NCBI GenBank assembly: GCA_002221725.1
Contig: NJFT01000321.1
Location: 1-35,108, forward strand
From: Scedosporium boydii
Taxonomy: Eukaryota > Ascomycota > Sordariomycetes > Microascales > Microascaceae
Length of the DNA: 35,108 nucleotides
Direction of reading: 5' to 3'
The notes under the pieces were generated by a model. That model was not told the DNA's origin. It was given only the letters and a program-made list of their open reading frames with translations, and did no database searches. This document shows, piece by piece, positions 11,280-24,156 of the stretch. The number at the start of each line of letters is the position of its first letter. Position 1 is the first letter of the stretch. A program made the translations under genes and the position numbers.

Positions 11280-12672
11280 AGCCGGGATGTCGACTAGAAG
11301 GGGACTGAGTTTCCTTGTTCTTGCCTTTCTTTTTTTTTTTTTTTGTGTGTGTCTTTTCCTCATGGGTTTCGTTGTTGCTCATCGATGTCTCTGGGAGTTC
11401 CTATCGCAACGTGTGATCTCCCTCATAAGGCTTACTGTCCAACCCTGTTCTACCGACCCACTCATTATTAGTTTAATGATACCCGTCTATGTAATAGATC
11501 GAATTTACGTCGAATAGCAATGGCGAGGTTTTAAGTGACAGGGCACAAACGAGGGGCATGAGCGTGGGCATGAGCCCAGGTTGGATTGCAACTTTCTTTT
11601 CAAATGTTACACTCATCTACATACACCGCGAGGTATGCCTCAACATCAGACTGCTGCTGCCTCTTCGTTTCCATCTTCTCCACATACACACAGCTGGCCA
11701 GCTTGCGAGTTTAGGCCTTGTGGGCACTTCTTTTCAGCCCTACTTTGACAAGAGAGCTGTTTGTTGGCTTCGTTGCAACCTCGGGCCCGGCTCTCACGCC
11801 GCCGCAAAGACAGAGGCCCCAGGAGCTCATAGGTATCCAACAGTGGTACAGGCATCTGGGGAAACGCCCATCTTCATGCGGAGGTGGATATTGGGGCGGA
11901 GACGACAGCAGAGACAACAAGTAAAGACAGAGAGAGGATCAATCAAGCAAACAACGCCAGGGCTATAATTTCAAGAACTTCGGAAATATTCAAGAGAGAG
12001 GCTAGCTAAGTGTGGAATGAATGCAGCTGATGAAACCGATAAATCGACAGAGATTGATCCAGTTTTATATAAAATGAAACTTACTTCTTCCCAAGGCTCG
12101 CAAAATCAACAACATACTCATGAATTCCAAAAGAGAAAGAGGAAGAAGACGCGGTGCAAGAAAAGGACAAGTCGAAATTGAACAAAAAAGGAAGCACCGG
12201 CTCCGCGTCCGTCCTGCTTGTTTTCTTTGGTTCCTAGCGCCTTGACATGTGGGGAGTTCGGTAGCGGTAGTCGAGCGACAGAGCAGATATGGCAAGGCCA
12301 GCAAGACAGCTCCCTAGCACACTGGAAGTAGTGTCATCTCGAGAATGCGTAGTGGTAGTCGAGATATCACAAGATCATCGTCGTAGGTCATCGTTCGTCA
12401 AATCGTCGTCGAAAGGGTGCGCTGTCTAGAAAAGTGCAGAGTCTATCCCTCGAGTAGAAGCGGCTTGAAGCAAGAATGAAGAAGTTTGTCCGTTTAGTGT
12501 ATACGACCGGTTAACCCAACCCCCCGCAAGTCCGATGGTCGAAGAAACAAGTCGGGAATATATGTACCATCCTGGACGCCGTTCCGGAAAAGCAGTATAC
12601 TGTGCACTGAGTGATGAAAGAAGAAAAGAGGGCCGACAAGGAGACAAAATCGGGCATCGGCGGGTAGGCCAT
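11280..12672. other. Intergenic between convergent nop6 and rac1
   Basis: About 1.4 kb of 3'-flanking DNA for two convergent genes, with a T15 run at 11330-11344 followed by GTGTGTGT. Several short open frames have no recognisable motif. The length is more than two 3' UTRs need, so a non-coding RNA is possible, but nothing in the sequence shows one. Confidence 0.4.
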
Positions 12673-13697
<1,025 letters not shown>

Positions 13698-16600
13698 TTC
13701 TTCGATCTTGCGTGCCTCGAGAGCTCTGATGTGTTTTGGACGGATGAAAACGAAGTTGGAAGTTGGGAGGAAGCGGTGTAGTATTACGCCCGGATAGAAG
13801 GTCGTTGTCTAGTCTAGAGGGCGTTGCGACAGGGAAGCCTTTGTTAGGTATTTTTAGCTCCTTGGAAGCACACAGCGTACAAGGGGGGGTTGAACAACTC
13901 GACGCCAAATGGGTTCTGGTCGACAAGAAGCAATGGACAGGAACAGAAAAGAGACGAAAGTATCTGCAAGGCGATATTGTCTTACCTTTTGATCTATGTT
14001 TGATTCTAGTCGGTGTCGGCTCGGTGGGGATAAGTTGGAGAGCAGAGTCGAGGGAGGTTGTATTTGGGGGGTTGGAAATTTGTGGTGGTGCGTCGCTGGT
14101 CCTGCGAGCAAGCACAGCAGAAACAGAAATACGGGGAGGGGAGCAATCTGAGAATGCTGAAATGGGATGGTCCAGACCAGGGATTGCCTGGAAAGGGAAG
14201 CGGCTGCGGGTGCTGTTAAGGATCGAATGGAAGGCGAGGAAGAAGCACTTTGGTCGGGTCTAGTGTAAGCGGAGCAGAGCCTAGCTAGTCTACTTCCTAA
14301 TAGTCCTTGTCGTAACGCACAACGCACACTCCACACTAATACGCCAGGCAGTACCTTTCCTCGGTATCGGTATCAGTACTGCATGAAGTTAGAAACGTTT
14401 TGATACAACGGAACAGATAGCTGCCGCAAGTACGCCTGAGGTGAAGCTGGGGTGGGACGGTTAAAGGAACATTGACATTAACTTTGGCATTGAACCTGAA
14501 CGCTGCCAATGTACAAGTGCACTACTTAATACAGTGCAAAGTCGAGCTCCTCTTCCAGTGGACGTGGGCGATTGGGTACCGGTTATGAGTACTTCTACAA
14601 GCCCCTTGCTTCGACAAAGTACAGAACATGAAGGGCTGGAAAGGGGGCCTGCTCGAAGGGGTTGGAGGTGGAGAATGCACCATATCATTGATTGATACCT
14701 TTGCTGGGACTGGCACACTGCTGGACGAGTGTAGGCATCATCAGCGGTACCCTGTACATCAAACCGAGCGTTTGAGATAATACACCCGTATTGATACATC
14801 GACCAATTGATCACAGCGCCATTGACCAAAGAGAAGAGTCGAGATGTCTGGTTCCAGAAGCAGACACTGCGCAGATGCACCCCTTGTGACAATGCTGGCC
14901 CACCACTCCTACCTTCGTACTTCGTACACTAGTGCGAGCCTTGGTCTGTAGAGTGATACACTGCAACAGTAACCTGTGCTCCAAGACGAAATCTTAGCTC
15001 CAGCTTGTACAATTGTGAAGTACTCCGTATTCTGGTGTGCTTCGTAGATTGTCGCCTCCGTATCTCAATCCCACAGGACTTACACGATCCCATCTTCCAT
15101 CGCCCGACTATTTCTCTCCCTGAACGAAGGGATCGATCAATGTGCGACCGGTGCGCATGTGCTTATGTGTGTTTGCCTCCACTAGAGTAGCTGGTGTTTC
15201 TTACGCGAGCTTTCCTAAGGGTACGCCTCAAGTGCTCAAAGAGTTATTATGCTAAAATCAAGAGTGCGATCTAGGATCTTGATATTTGGCCCCTCTCCTC
15301 TCAAATCGGATCTATTTGGTCGAGTGGGGCGACGGGCAGTGGTTGATGAGTGTAGTGTACTGAGTATATTACCATTTCATTTAATAAGGTTTTTCTGTCC
15401 TACACCTGAGGACACTATCGTGAAGATTCCTGGGCAGAAATGCTCCGTCTGAACGGTCACCAGGGCCGTGATTTTGGCGCTCCCTCATCCCAAGCCCGAT
15501 ACTTGGTTGGTATAAGATGGCCAACCAAGAGACCCTGCACCCGTTTTAATCGAGGTAGCGGTACCTTTCAGGCCCCAATTCATATGCCTATTCTATGGTC
15601 GACCCGTCCAATCTAAGGTCGGTAAGGCCCTCACCAATCCTGGATGGGCTGCGCCTGTCATGGATTGAGATTCTTCGGCTGCACAGGCCGCAGACCGCAG
15701 GGTTGAATGGTTGGAAGATATCTGTGTTTGAGGTGGGATCCGAGGGGTTCTCACGAGTAGGTTGGGAGGGTGGGGCATTGGAGGACGGGGCTGCCTGCAA
15801 CTGGTGGTGTGAGGTCTGTGAGTACTCCGTGTAAGTGCCACCTTTGAGGCACTGGCTCGACTCCATAGTCCAAACACTCAACCAGCGAGGAGTTCGCGGG
15901 TGGCCCTAAGACACTACCACCCACCCCCTTTGGTTTGGGGAACGATGGAAAGGCGGGAGCATGTTTGCCTCAGTAGACTCGGCGCTCGCGATACCTGAAA
16001 GCAGGCTGTCATTCCACGCCAAACCTGAGCAGAAATGGCAACTCCCCCAGAGAGAGACAAAACGTGACAAAAGGGGCAGACCTTTTTCTTCTTCTCCTTC
16101 CTCGATCTACCAGTCACAGTCTATTCTTGGGATAAGAAGAACGAGCGGATCTAAGTTGGGCGCTTTGTCAACCCATCAAATCCCACATCGAGGAGAGGTT
16201 TCGTCCACGAACCAATGATGCTAGGTTGTGCACCTCCTTGACGGCTCCTTTACCGTTTTGTCGACCAATTGTCTAATTATACTCCCACGACTATCCGGTG
16301 GGCATGATTTCGCCGCACGAACGATGCCGATGACACGGTGATTGGATTGGTGGGAGGCGAATGGGATCACTCAGTTCGTACGAACTACAACGAATTCATG
16401 TGACGTGTGTGTGTGAGTGGGAGGCTGGAAGCCATCGGCGATTGCCACCCTGACTCTTCGGCTTGGCGAACAACCCACGGAGCTTACACTCATCTTGTCG
16501 ACAGGCTGGGGTGAACTTTGATGGTTGTTGGGGCTTTGTTCCAGAATAACATGGAACGCTGCCCTCCCTATAAGCCCCGAGCGATCAAGGTTGGCCTCGG

Positions 16601-17767
16601 ATGTGAAATCGTCTCTCATCGCCAAGCGATTTATCCTTGCCATGACACTACAGTTACTCAGCGAAGTGATGTTCGCTTGGGCCAATATCGGGCCCCATTT
16701 CGATCAGATAGACACACGGCTACGACTCACAGCCTAGTATCGGCTAGGCCAAGAGTATTTGTGTTTACGGCCTAAAACTTCGTTTGATCACTGTAAATAG
16801 TTGTGCACCAAAGTACATATATGTTAGGACCACTAAGACCCCAGAGCTCCTACCAGAACCCCCGTTCCAGTATGTCGAGGTGGAGGGAGGTTCAGATGTC
16901 CATTTTGATGCATGTCTTGTAACAAATCGGCGTCGTACCTAGTTCGGAAGGAGTCTTCCAAGGGGCGCTGCAACCACTGTAAGCCTAGGTCAGGGCGGGA
17001 AGCTAGCGGCGGTGATTCGTCGATTCGAGAATGACCTGCGACAATCATGAACCCCTCGAACGACCGAGCGAATCTGCTTTCCTTCCTAGCGGGGCTGTGA
17101 TGTATTCATTCAAGAGCGGGTGAGAGATTGGACATCGCGCACTCCACTTGAGCCAAGGAGCGCCGGGAAATTTTAGAGTCAAAGACCCATGAAACTGTTT
17201 CTCTATCGCTCGAGGGCATTTTGGACCCATTGATCGTCGTCGAATTTGATAAAAGTCGGCGTCCAACTATGGCCGCTTACAAACTTGATTGACACCATAT
17301 TGCTACGGCTTGGGCTTACCTTAGATGCAAGAGGTTATGTATCAACAGTGCTTCGAAATCTCGCATTGTCGATGATCTTCTTACTTGTTGGAAGGCGCGA
17401 GAGTTGCTCCTTCAAAAGCGAAAAGCCGAGCATGAAACTTCATAGCTTCGGATATTCCGGACTTTTTCCGAAGCCAATTGAGAACTAATGTACCCCACCA
17501 TGAACATGTACCCTCGTACCTCATCCGCAGCCTTCTCGCTCACACGCGTGCACTCCAAAGCGGGAAGACGCGTTAGCTGCAACAGCGCTACATCGTGACC
17601 GACGACCTACAGGAGCTTACGATCTGCGAATTATCTTCTCCAACAGGTGATAGCGAAGCGAACTCGGTGTCTCCTTTCCGTATGCGTTATCGTGAAAGGT
17701 TCTTAGGCGCCCTGGCAAGGACGTCATACTCGCCAGACAATTACCTCGACCGTCATCTTACGCCGAG
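13698..17767. other. Long gene-poor region upstream of rac1 and CENP-T
   Basis: About 4 kb between divergent genes. The rac1-proximal 600 bp is pyrimidine-rich on the minus strand and probably holds a spliced 5' leader. The rest has only short open frames (about 15590-15880, 16370-16740 and 16830-17490) without familiar motifs. GTACTTCGTA-type motifs cluster at 14917, 15020 and 15822. I cannot support a gene here, though a non-coding RNA or a small lineage-specific spliced gene is possible. Confidence 0.45.
14917..14926 (+). repeat. Dispersed GTACTTCGTA motif, copy 3
   Basis: Exact copy in the rac1 upstream region; the preceding bases (CCTTCGTAC) form a partial tandem duplicate of the motif. 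Confidence 0.6.
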
Positions 17768-19387
17768 ATGTCTACCCCGTCGAACACGACAACGCCAACA
17801 GGCCCGCCCTCGAAAATAACGGTGGTAACTCCCTCTCGTCGAGCCTTCAGCGCAGATCCCCCATCCCGAGGCTCAACCCGACGATCCATCCACACGCCCC
17901 TCAACAACACAACCGCCCGAGATCTCCTCAGCTCCGTCCGATACGGCCAATCCGCATCCGGACGAAAACCCAATGCTCCGACCCCCCATGCCCGCGCGGC
18001 CATCCGCGCCCTCGATCTTCGCCGCGCGACAATCTTTACACCTGGGAGGAGCCGGAGGCGTAGTATGCGGGAGCAGCGGGAGACGCCCAGGGACATATTG
18101 CGTGCACTGGGCCAGATGCTAGCTCCTACGTCGCAGGCCATTGCCTCTTCATCCTCGCCCGGAGAAGAGAGGAGAACGTCCCTAGCCAAGGTACTCGAGG
18201 AAGACGATGACGACTCGTTGCCAATTGATGCGCCGCGGTTATCGTTACCAATAGATGTGGATGACGATTCGGATCTGCGACCTCCTCGATCGTCTGGCCT
18301 GGAAGAAGAAAACTACACAATGCAATCCGTCGAGTTCCCCCGGCGGGCTTACAGCGAACAACCCTCTCGTTTGTCGAGGGGAAGCTTCGGAACCGTTGAT
18401 TTGAGTGATGTTACTGGGACAGTGAATCTGGACGCCGGCGATGACCGCGCGAACTTCCCCATAATGACGTTTGAAGACTGGGGGCTAGGCGCGGCATTGG
18501 GGGATGTCACTTTTGAACGGTATGTGCTTTGGGATGCGGTCCACCCCTTGATTCCAACCAAAGGCACTAATTTTTCCTTAGCATCGATGAAACGGAGGGA
18601 AGACGGACAACTCTGGCTCTCAATCGTGAGAGTGGTGTTGGTCTCGACGTCATCACCGATGTGAATGAGAGTACATTTATGATGAATCTTGAACCGGCTC
18701 CTCATGATGAGTCCTCCATACCTCCACTAGAAGCGAGTGACAACGAGGGCGAGGCGCCGCAGTATGATGGCGAGGAGGGGCCGTTTGGTTTTGAGGACGA
18801 AGAATCCGTCGAGGGGGAGGGGGAGGAGGACGCCACAGAGGCAGTGGTAGAGGGGCAAGTGCCCCGGAGGAAACGAAAGCGCGGCCCCAAGCTATCCCAG
18901 TACGGCATCGAGTACCCATCTCTTCCTCCGGCAGTAATCAAGCGGTTAGCACAAACCTTCGCCCAGACCAGTGGCGTAGCGAACACGAAGATTACGCCAG
19001 ACACCCTCGATGCTCTATCTCAGGCGACAGACTGGTTTTTTGAACAAATTGGGGACTCCCTCCAGGCCTATGCGAAGCATGCTGGACGCAAGACTATCGA
19101 TGAAAGTGACGTTATTACGTTAATGCGAAGGTATGTCTCGTCTATTTTATTTCGCCCTCATAATCTAGGGTATCAGAAAATGTTACATCTAGTACGAAAG
19201 ATGAGTGGTCTAATATTGTTACACTTTATACAGGCAGCGCCAAGTAGGTCCCTCTACGACGCCGTTTTCGCTGGCGCAGAGGCATCTACCAAGAGAATTG
19301 CTCCAACACCTTCGAATGCCAGTTCCCGTCCCTGTCAAGAAACGTCGGCGCAAGACCGCCGACAACCCAGAAGAAGAGGAGGAGTGA
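17768..19387 (+). CDS. CNN1: CENP-T inner-kinetochore protein (histone fold)
   Basis: Three exons: 17768-18519, 18582-19130 and 19234-19387, 484 residues. The N-terminus is a long disordered region rich in Ser/Thr-Pro sites (TPSRRAF, IHTPLNN, TPGRSRRRS, RETPRDILR), as expected of the phospho-regulated CENP-T tail that contacts the Ndc80 complex. An acidic stretch follows, then a basic patch (RRKRKRGPK) and a C-terminal histone fold starting at YPSLPPAVIKRLAQTFAQ and running through ATDWFFEQIGDSLQAYAKHA and DVITLMRRQRQV. It ends in KKRRKTADNPEEEEE. CENP-T pairs with CENP-W at the centromere; yeast Cnn1 is the counterpart. The stop lies only 25 bp from the convergent SURF1 stop. Confidence 0.88.
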
Positions 19388-19412
19388 CGTGTGGCCCATT
19401 TGTTTCCCCAGA

Positions 19413-20505
19413 TCACCAGTTCTTACTCATGCGCACCCGTTTTGCTATTTCGGAGGAGGGTTTCTTCGCCACCATGTATAACATAATTGATGTCGCGAGG
19501 CAGAGTCCATACCTGGAAGGGACTGTTTTAGTTTCATGGCGTTCAGGAAAATGGGGAAAGTGGGGTGTGATACCAGGTAAAGATATATTGGGCATGGTTA
19601 TTTCTGATATTCACGACAGGCGGCCGCCCGATTGGTATGCCACGGGCCTGGTAGTCGGCTAGGAGGAGGTATTCGGGGACTGCATTGATATTGGTGTCAG
19701 CGGTTGATAAAAAGATGGTTAATGACAAGGGACAACGATTGCAGTACACACCCAGTGTCGCTTCAACCCAGATGGGCTGGCTGTTTACCAGCGCAGCCAT
19801 TTGCTTGACATCCGGGAAGTAAAACTCCCACTTATCCGGCCGATTGTTCGGAGTGAACATGTTCTTCTTCCACGGCTCTCTCAGCAGGCCCTCGACGGTC
19901 ACCTCGTCACGGACAAGAGACTCGGGTCTCGTCTTCTGATCGGCAAACTTTTTCGCAATCCAACCCCTATTAACCAGAATCGTGGTCCCATCGCCCTCGC
20001 GTTCCAGCGGCGTAATAACCTCGTAGCCTTGCTCCCCATCCCTCATCCTCGGTCCAATAAGCATCTCCCGATCATGGCGGAACCGCCCCTTCGCAAAGAT
20101 TCGCCTATAGTCAAACTCCGAGACAACAGAAGGGTCAATGTGCGGCGGTAACGGTAGAGGATCACGCGTGAGGCGGTCCTCGAGCTTCGCGAGGAGATCC
20201 GTCTTCCATTCTAGACGCTTGACCTGCCACGTTCCAAGGGCGAAGGCTGTGACGGGGATGAGGGCGAGGAAGAGGATGCCGACGCCGTGCTTGCGGCCGG
20301 AACGGACGAGTTGCGGGGGCTGGTCGACGAGGGAGATGAAGTCGCGCTCTTCGACGGGGTCGCGGCGGGAGCGTGGGGTGGTTGAGAAGTTGGGGCCGCG
20401 GCGCGGGGAGGGTTTATGGACTCGGAGACATTGGGTGAGCGGGGAGGAGTGGGAGCTCCGGAGAAGGCGGAGGGGTTGGAATATTAACCCCTTGGCGGCG
20501 CTCAT
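19413..20505 (-). CDS. SHY1: SURF1/Shy1 cytochrome c oxidase assembly factor
   Basis: Three exons: 19752-20505, 19574-19679 and 19413-19512, 319 residues. An Arg/Ser-rich mitochondrial presequence (residues 1 to about 50) precedes transmembrane segment 1 (VGILFLALIPVTAFALGTWQ), which runs into the SURF1 signature GTWQVKRLEWK. The intermembrane-space domain carries GPRMRDGEQGYEVITPL, ILVNRGWI and ARGIPIGRPP, then NNHAQYIFTWYGL and the second transmembrane helix (LATSIMLYMVA). SURF1 proteins help insert heme a into Cox1 at the inner membrane. The last intron (61 bp) splits the Trp of FTWYGL, so reading through it loses the second helix. It is convergent with CENP-T and divergent from the UBX gene. 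Confidence 0.95.
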
Positions 20506-21267
20506 GGTGGAGGGGAGTCGAGATGGGCAAGGGGAAGATCTCGGCTGGGAAGGAACTTTTCGAAATAGAGAAATCTGGTGATGCTCTTGGGAAGCTCATG
20601 ATGTAAATGGTACCGGGAGAATATCGGCTCATCTACACCACGGCGACTGGACATCGATCCAATATTCACCACTCAAACATATATCAATCAGAAGATAGTT
20701 AGTTCTATTTAATAGTATCAATATCGGATTAAGCCGTTGATTACGTTTATCTCACATCGGTCGTTGGAGCCGATTAGAACTAGCCCTGTGTCTTGAGGTA
20801 CGAAGCTGCTGTGAGGACCCTGCTGGCTTGAGAGCTACGCCTGTGATAGATTGATACTTCACACTTTGCCATGATTACTGGTGATGGATTAGGCTAGATT
20901 CTCAGCAGCGAAAAGGAAGTCCCGAGGACATCGATTGGTCGCTGGGAATATCTGGGAATATCTGGGAACGATAAAATTGAGAGTTCGACTCGAATACAAA
21001 GGTAATGTGGTAGGAGCTTCAGCTTCTGGTGGTGGAGCGTAACTGCCTGAAGCTTCTGAACAATTGAAATTTCAACGGCCCAATTATAAGCCGGCGCCCA
21101 TGGAGTGGCAACACTGGACACTTAACCTCATCGCTCACTCACTTCCCCTGTGCTGTTCTTCAACAATCAACATTCGTCCATCGACGGTCGTGGACTTGAC
21201 GACCAACATCTCTATTTTCATCTCATCAAGATAGAGACCGAACCAGTCTGACATTTTATCGAGAGCG
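20506..21267. promoter_or_regulatory. Divergent promoter region of SURF1 and UBX genes
   Basis: 762 bp between two start codons. A short tandem repeat (GGGAATATCT twice, about 20944-20963) and AT-rich stretches near 20690-20720 are visible. No gene seen. Confidence 0.5.
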
Positions 21268-22924
21268 ATGTTTTTCTCCGGGTCTTTGCAAGAGGCCCTT
21301 GCCTCGGCGGTTCAAAATGATAAAGCCGTTGTCTGTTTCGTCACAGGTGAGCAAAAGCTCCAGTGTTGGAATGGAATGAACTGGATTTGGTTAAGGACGC
21401 CCTTACTAACTGCACCCTTAGATGATGGCGATGAAAGCCAAACCTGGGAGAACGAATATTTGAAAGAGGAGTCCGTGAGTGCATGGATTTATAAAATTCT
21501 TATGTTGTAATAGATTCTAACTTTGGATGATAGATTGACAATGCCATCTCATCAAAAACAGTGGCCCTTCGGTTGAAGACTGGTAGTGAAGAGGCGGGTT
21601 ATTTGGCCGCCATCCTCCCCATACCAAAGGTTCCTACTCTTGTCATCCTCAAAAATGGCCAGCTCAAAGAGTATATCGCCGCAGGCACATCAAAGGATGA
21701 CTTTACCAACAGGGTCCAGACTGCCCTTGACATACTACAACCAGAACCAGAGTCAGCATCTGCAGCACAGGAATCTATCCCCTCGACCGCCCCTGCTGCC
21801 ACTACCGTTGCTCCTAGTACCCCCAGTACTGCTAGCAGTGCTACCGCCCCGACACCAGCCCAAGATTCATCAGAAGCAGAACAAGACCACGAACCACAAG
21901 TCTCGACCGCCTCAGAAATTTCACAGCCTACCCCTGCCTCCTCGAGCACGCCCCAGACCACCACCGAGAGCGGCTCAAGCTCTGTCCACGCAGTGCTAGC
22001 TGAACGTGCAGCAAAACTGAACCAGCAACGAGAGGAAGCCAAGAGGAAGGCTCTCGAAGCCTACGCTCGGAAAGCCAAAGGAAAGGAAAAGGAAACAGAC
22101 CCCGAGTCTGACGACACGGGCAAATATCGGACGCCAGAACAGAAGAGGCTCGCCGACGACATCAAGAAGAGGCAGAAAGAAGCAGCCGAAGAGCGTAAGC
22201 GTATTTTGAAGCGCATAGAGGACGATAAGGCCGACCGCCGAGCAGCCCGAGAAGCGGCGGTGCGTGAACCCACGTCTGGTGAGGTGGCTGCTGCCCTCGC
22301 CACCGTGCCGATGACAAATCTAGCGAGGCCGAGTAGTAGCCTTACGGCCCTAGTTGTTCGTCTTTCTGACGGATCGACAATACGAAATCGATTCCCGAAC
22401 GCCGCAACCCTTCTCCATGATATCCGAAAGTGGGTAGATGAGAACCGGAAAGACGATGTCAAAGCTCCCTACGGATTCAGGGTTGTTCTATCGCCCACCT
22501 CCACAAGGGTCATTGAGGAAGCTGAAGAGGGCAACAGCTTAGAAGACCTCGGTCTGTCGCCCTCGGCAACGCTTGTTCTCGTTCCAGTCCAGAGAAAATC
22601 AAGATCGTCTGCGGGCGGTAGTGGAGGTCTCTTCTCGTGGCTATATGCCCTAATTCTCTCATTCTTTTCTACTATTTTCACCAGCGGTCCTCCTCCTACT
22701 CCGGCTTCCGAGGAGATCGAGATGAGAGATCTCGGCTCTCAGCAACAAGCGCGTACTACTGGTGCAAGGGTCCAGACCCTACATGACACCGAACAACGGC
22801 GAAGGCGGGATCATCAACTCTACAACGGAAACTCGGTAGGTCTCATTACAATCTTGCTAGGCGAGTAATAGTTACTAACATGTGACAGTTGAACTTCGAA
22901 CCACGCCCGGATGATGAGGAATAG
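21268..22924 (+). CDS. UBX-domain protein with thioredoxin-like N-terminus and membrane segment (UBXN4/Ubx7-like)
   Basis: Four exons: 21268-21346, 21422-21474, 21534-22835 and 22889-22924, 489 residues. The N-terminus (about residues 1-105) has a thioredoxin-like/UAS pattern (LASAVQNDKAVVCFVT, then IPKVPTLVILKNGQ). A Ser/Thr/Pro/Gln-rich linker and a long charged coiled coil (EEAKRKALEAYARKAKGKEK, EEAEERK-type) follow. The UBX domain (about residues 305-395) begins near LTALVVRLSDGSTIRNRF. After it a hydrophobic stretch (LFSWLYALILSFFSTIF) probably inserts into the ER membrane. This order matches UBXN4/Ubx7-type adaptors that recruit Cdc48/p97 to the ER for ERAD. The last coding exon is only 12 codons (LNFEPRPDDEE), supported by a 53-bp intron with an ACTAAC branch point. 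Confidence 0.85.
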
Positions 22925-23143
22925 CCTTTGACTGGTGCCTTGATCAATAATAAGAGGGCGCTTCAAGTGTAATACGAATAAGGATGCGGGCATGTGCAAG
23001 ATTTGTATTTATACAGTTGTAGTAGTTTTCATGTAATATCGAAAGCGGAGAGTCGAATTGCACCGCCCGTTCTATGTGTATCGTATCAAGTTATTATTCC
23101 CAAACGCTCCCAAGACCATTTTATTGCACAATTTTCTTTTCCC

Positions 23144-23771
23144 TTAGTACTGGCTAGCAGCAGCCTGGCAAGCTTTCTATTTAACAGAACAATAACATTA
23201 GCATACTACTCCAACTTAACAATAACGGATGTAGCGGGAAGTCGACGAACGTACCAATTGCTCAAGGTACCAGTTGCAGATCTGCATGTTGCCACTGTGG
23301 TCATCCATGCACTTGGTGAACTGTTGTGCCGCACCAGCGCAGTTGTTCTGGGCCTGCTGGCTCTGAGTCTGGACGTTCGCCGCAGGAGCAGCCTCGACGG
23401 GCGCGGGGGCGGAGCTGCCGCCGCTGAAGAGGCCACCGATGGCATTGCCGACAGCGGAACCGATCGCGACACCACTACACATCATCAATGTTAGTCTCCA
23501 TCGTCATCAAGAACCACCAAAACAAGCCACGAGAGGAAAAAAAGAAAACTTCGAGGGGAAAAAAGACGTACGCGGCGGTGCTAGCCATCTGTCCGAAGAG
23601 GCCGGGGCCCTGGGAAACCGCAGGCGCAGGCGCGGGAGGAGCGGCAGCTTGGGCAGGAGGAGCAGCCATCGTAGCGGCAGGTCGGGATTGTGCGGGAGGA
23701 GCCTGCGCGGGGACGGTAGGGCGGGCGGGGGCGCGCATGCCCGTGGAGCGAGAGGTATTTCGGCGAGGCAT
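23144..23771 (-). CDS. MIX17: Twin-CX9C protein Mix17/CHCHD2-like
   Basis: Three exons: 23572-23771, 23255-23474 and 23144-23176, 150 residues. The N-terminus is Arg/Pro/Ala-rich (MPRRNTSRSTGMRAPARPT). A Gly/Ala-rich hydrophobic segment follows (GVAIGSAVGNAIGGLFSGG), typical of CHCHD2/CHCHD10. The C-terminal CHCH domain has two CX9C motifs: CAGAAQQFTKC and CNWYLEQLKAC. The second is completed only by the 11-codon last exon, which confirms the 78-bp final intron. Such proteins are imported by the Mia40 pathway into the intermembrane space and affect respiration and cristae. It is convergent with the UBX gene, with about 220 bp between stops. Confidence 0.92.
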
Positions 23772-24156
23772 TTTTGTGGAGGGTTGTTGTGTGGGTATTT
23801 GGTGGGATTGGGAGGTTTTGGTCGTTGTATAGATCGAGAGGCAGGAGGATTGAGGTGTTCTTTTTATGTTGAGATGGGTGGAAGTTGGTCGAAGATTTTC
23901 GGAGCTTGCTTAGCGGATATTATTTTGAATACCGAAGTACTGAGGTACTTATTTCCGGGATGAAGTCGGGAATTGCCACCCTCTGATTGCTCCAAATTTT
24001 ATCACGTGCACATTTCTCTGGTCTCGAGTCTCTATTAATAGTTTGTTGTTGCCTCATTCCAACGGCAATCTGACAATTGGTCAATTGATCAATTGATGTA
24101 TTGATGTATCGAGTAATATTCCTCTAAAGAAGAGCCTCTCCCTGCCTCAGTAATCA
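23772..24156. other. Intergenic: mix17 promoter
   Basis: 385 bp. It contains paired GTACTTCGTA-related bases (CCGAAGTACTGAGGTACTT at 23933-23951) and a run of overlapping CAATTGATCAATTGAT at about 24083-24096. No gene seen. Confidence 0.45.
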
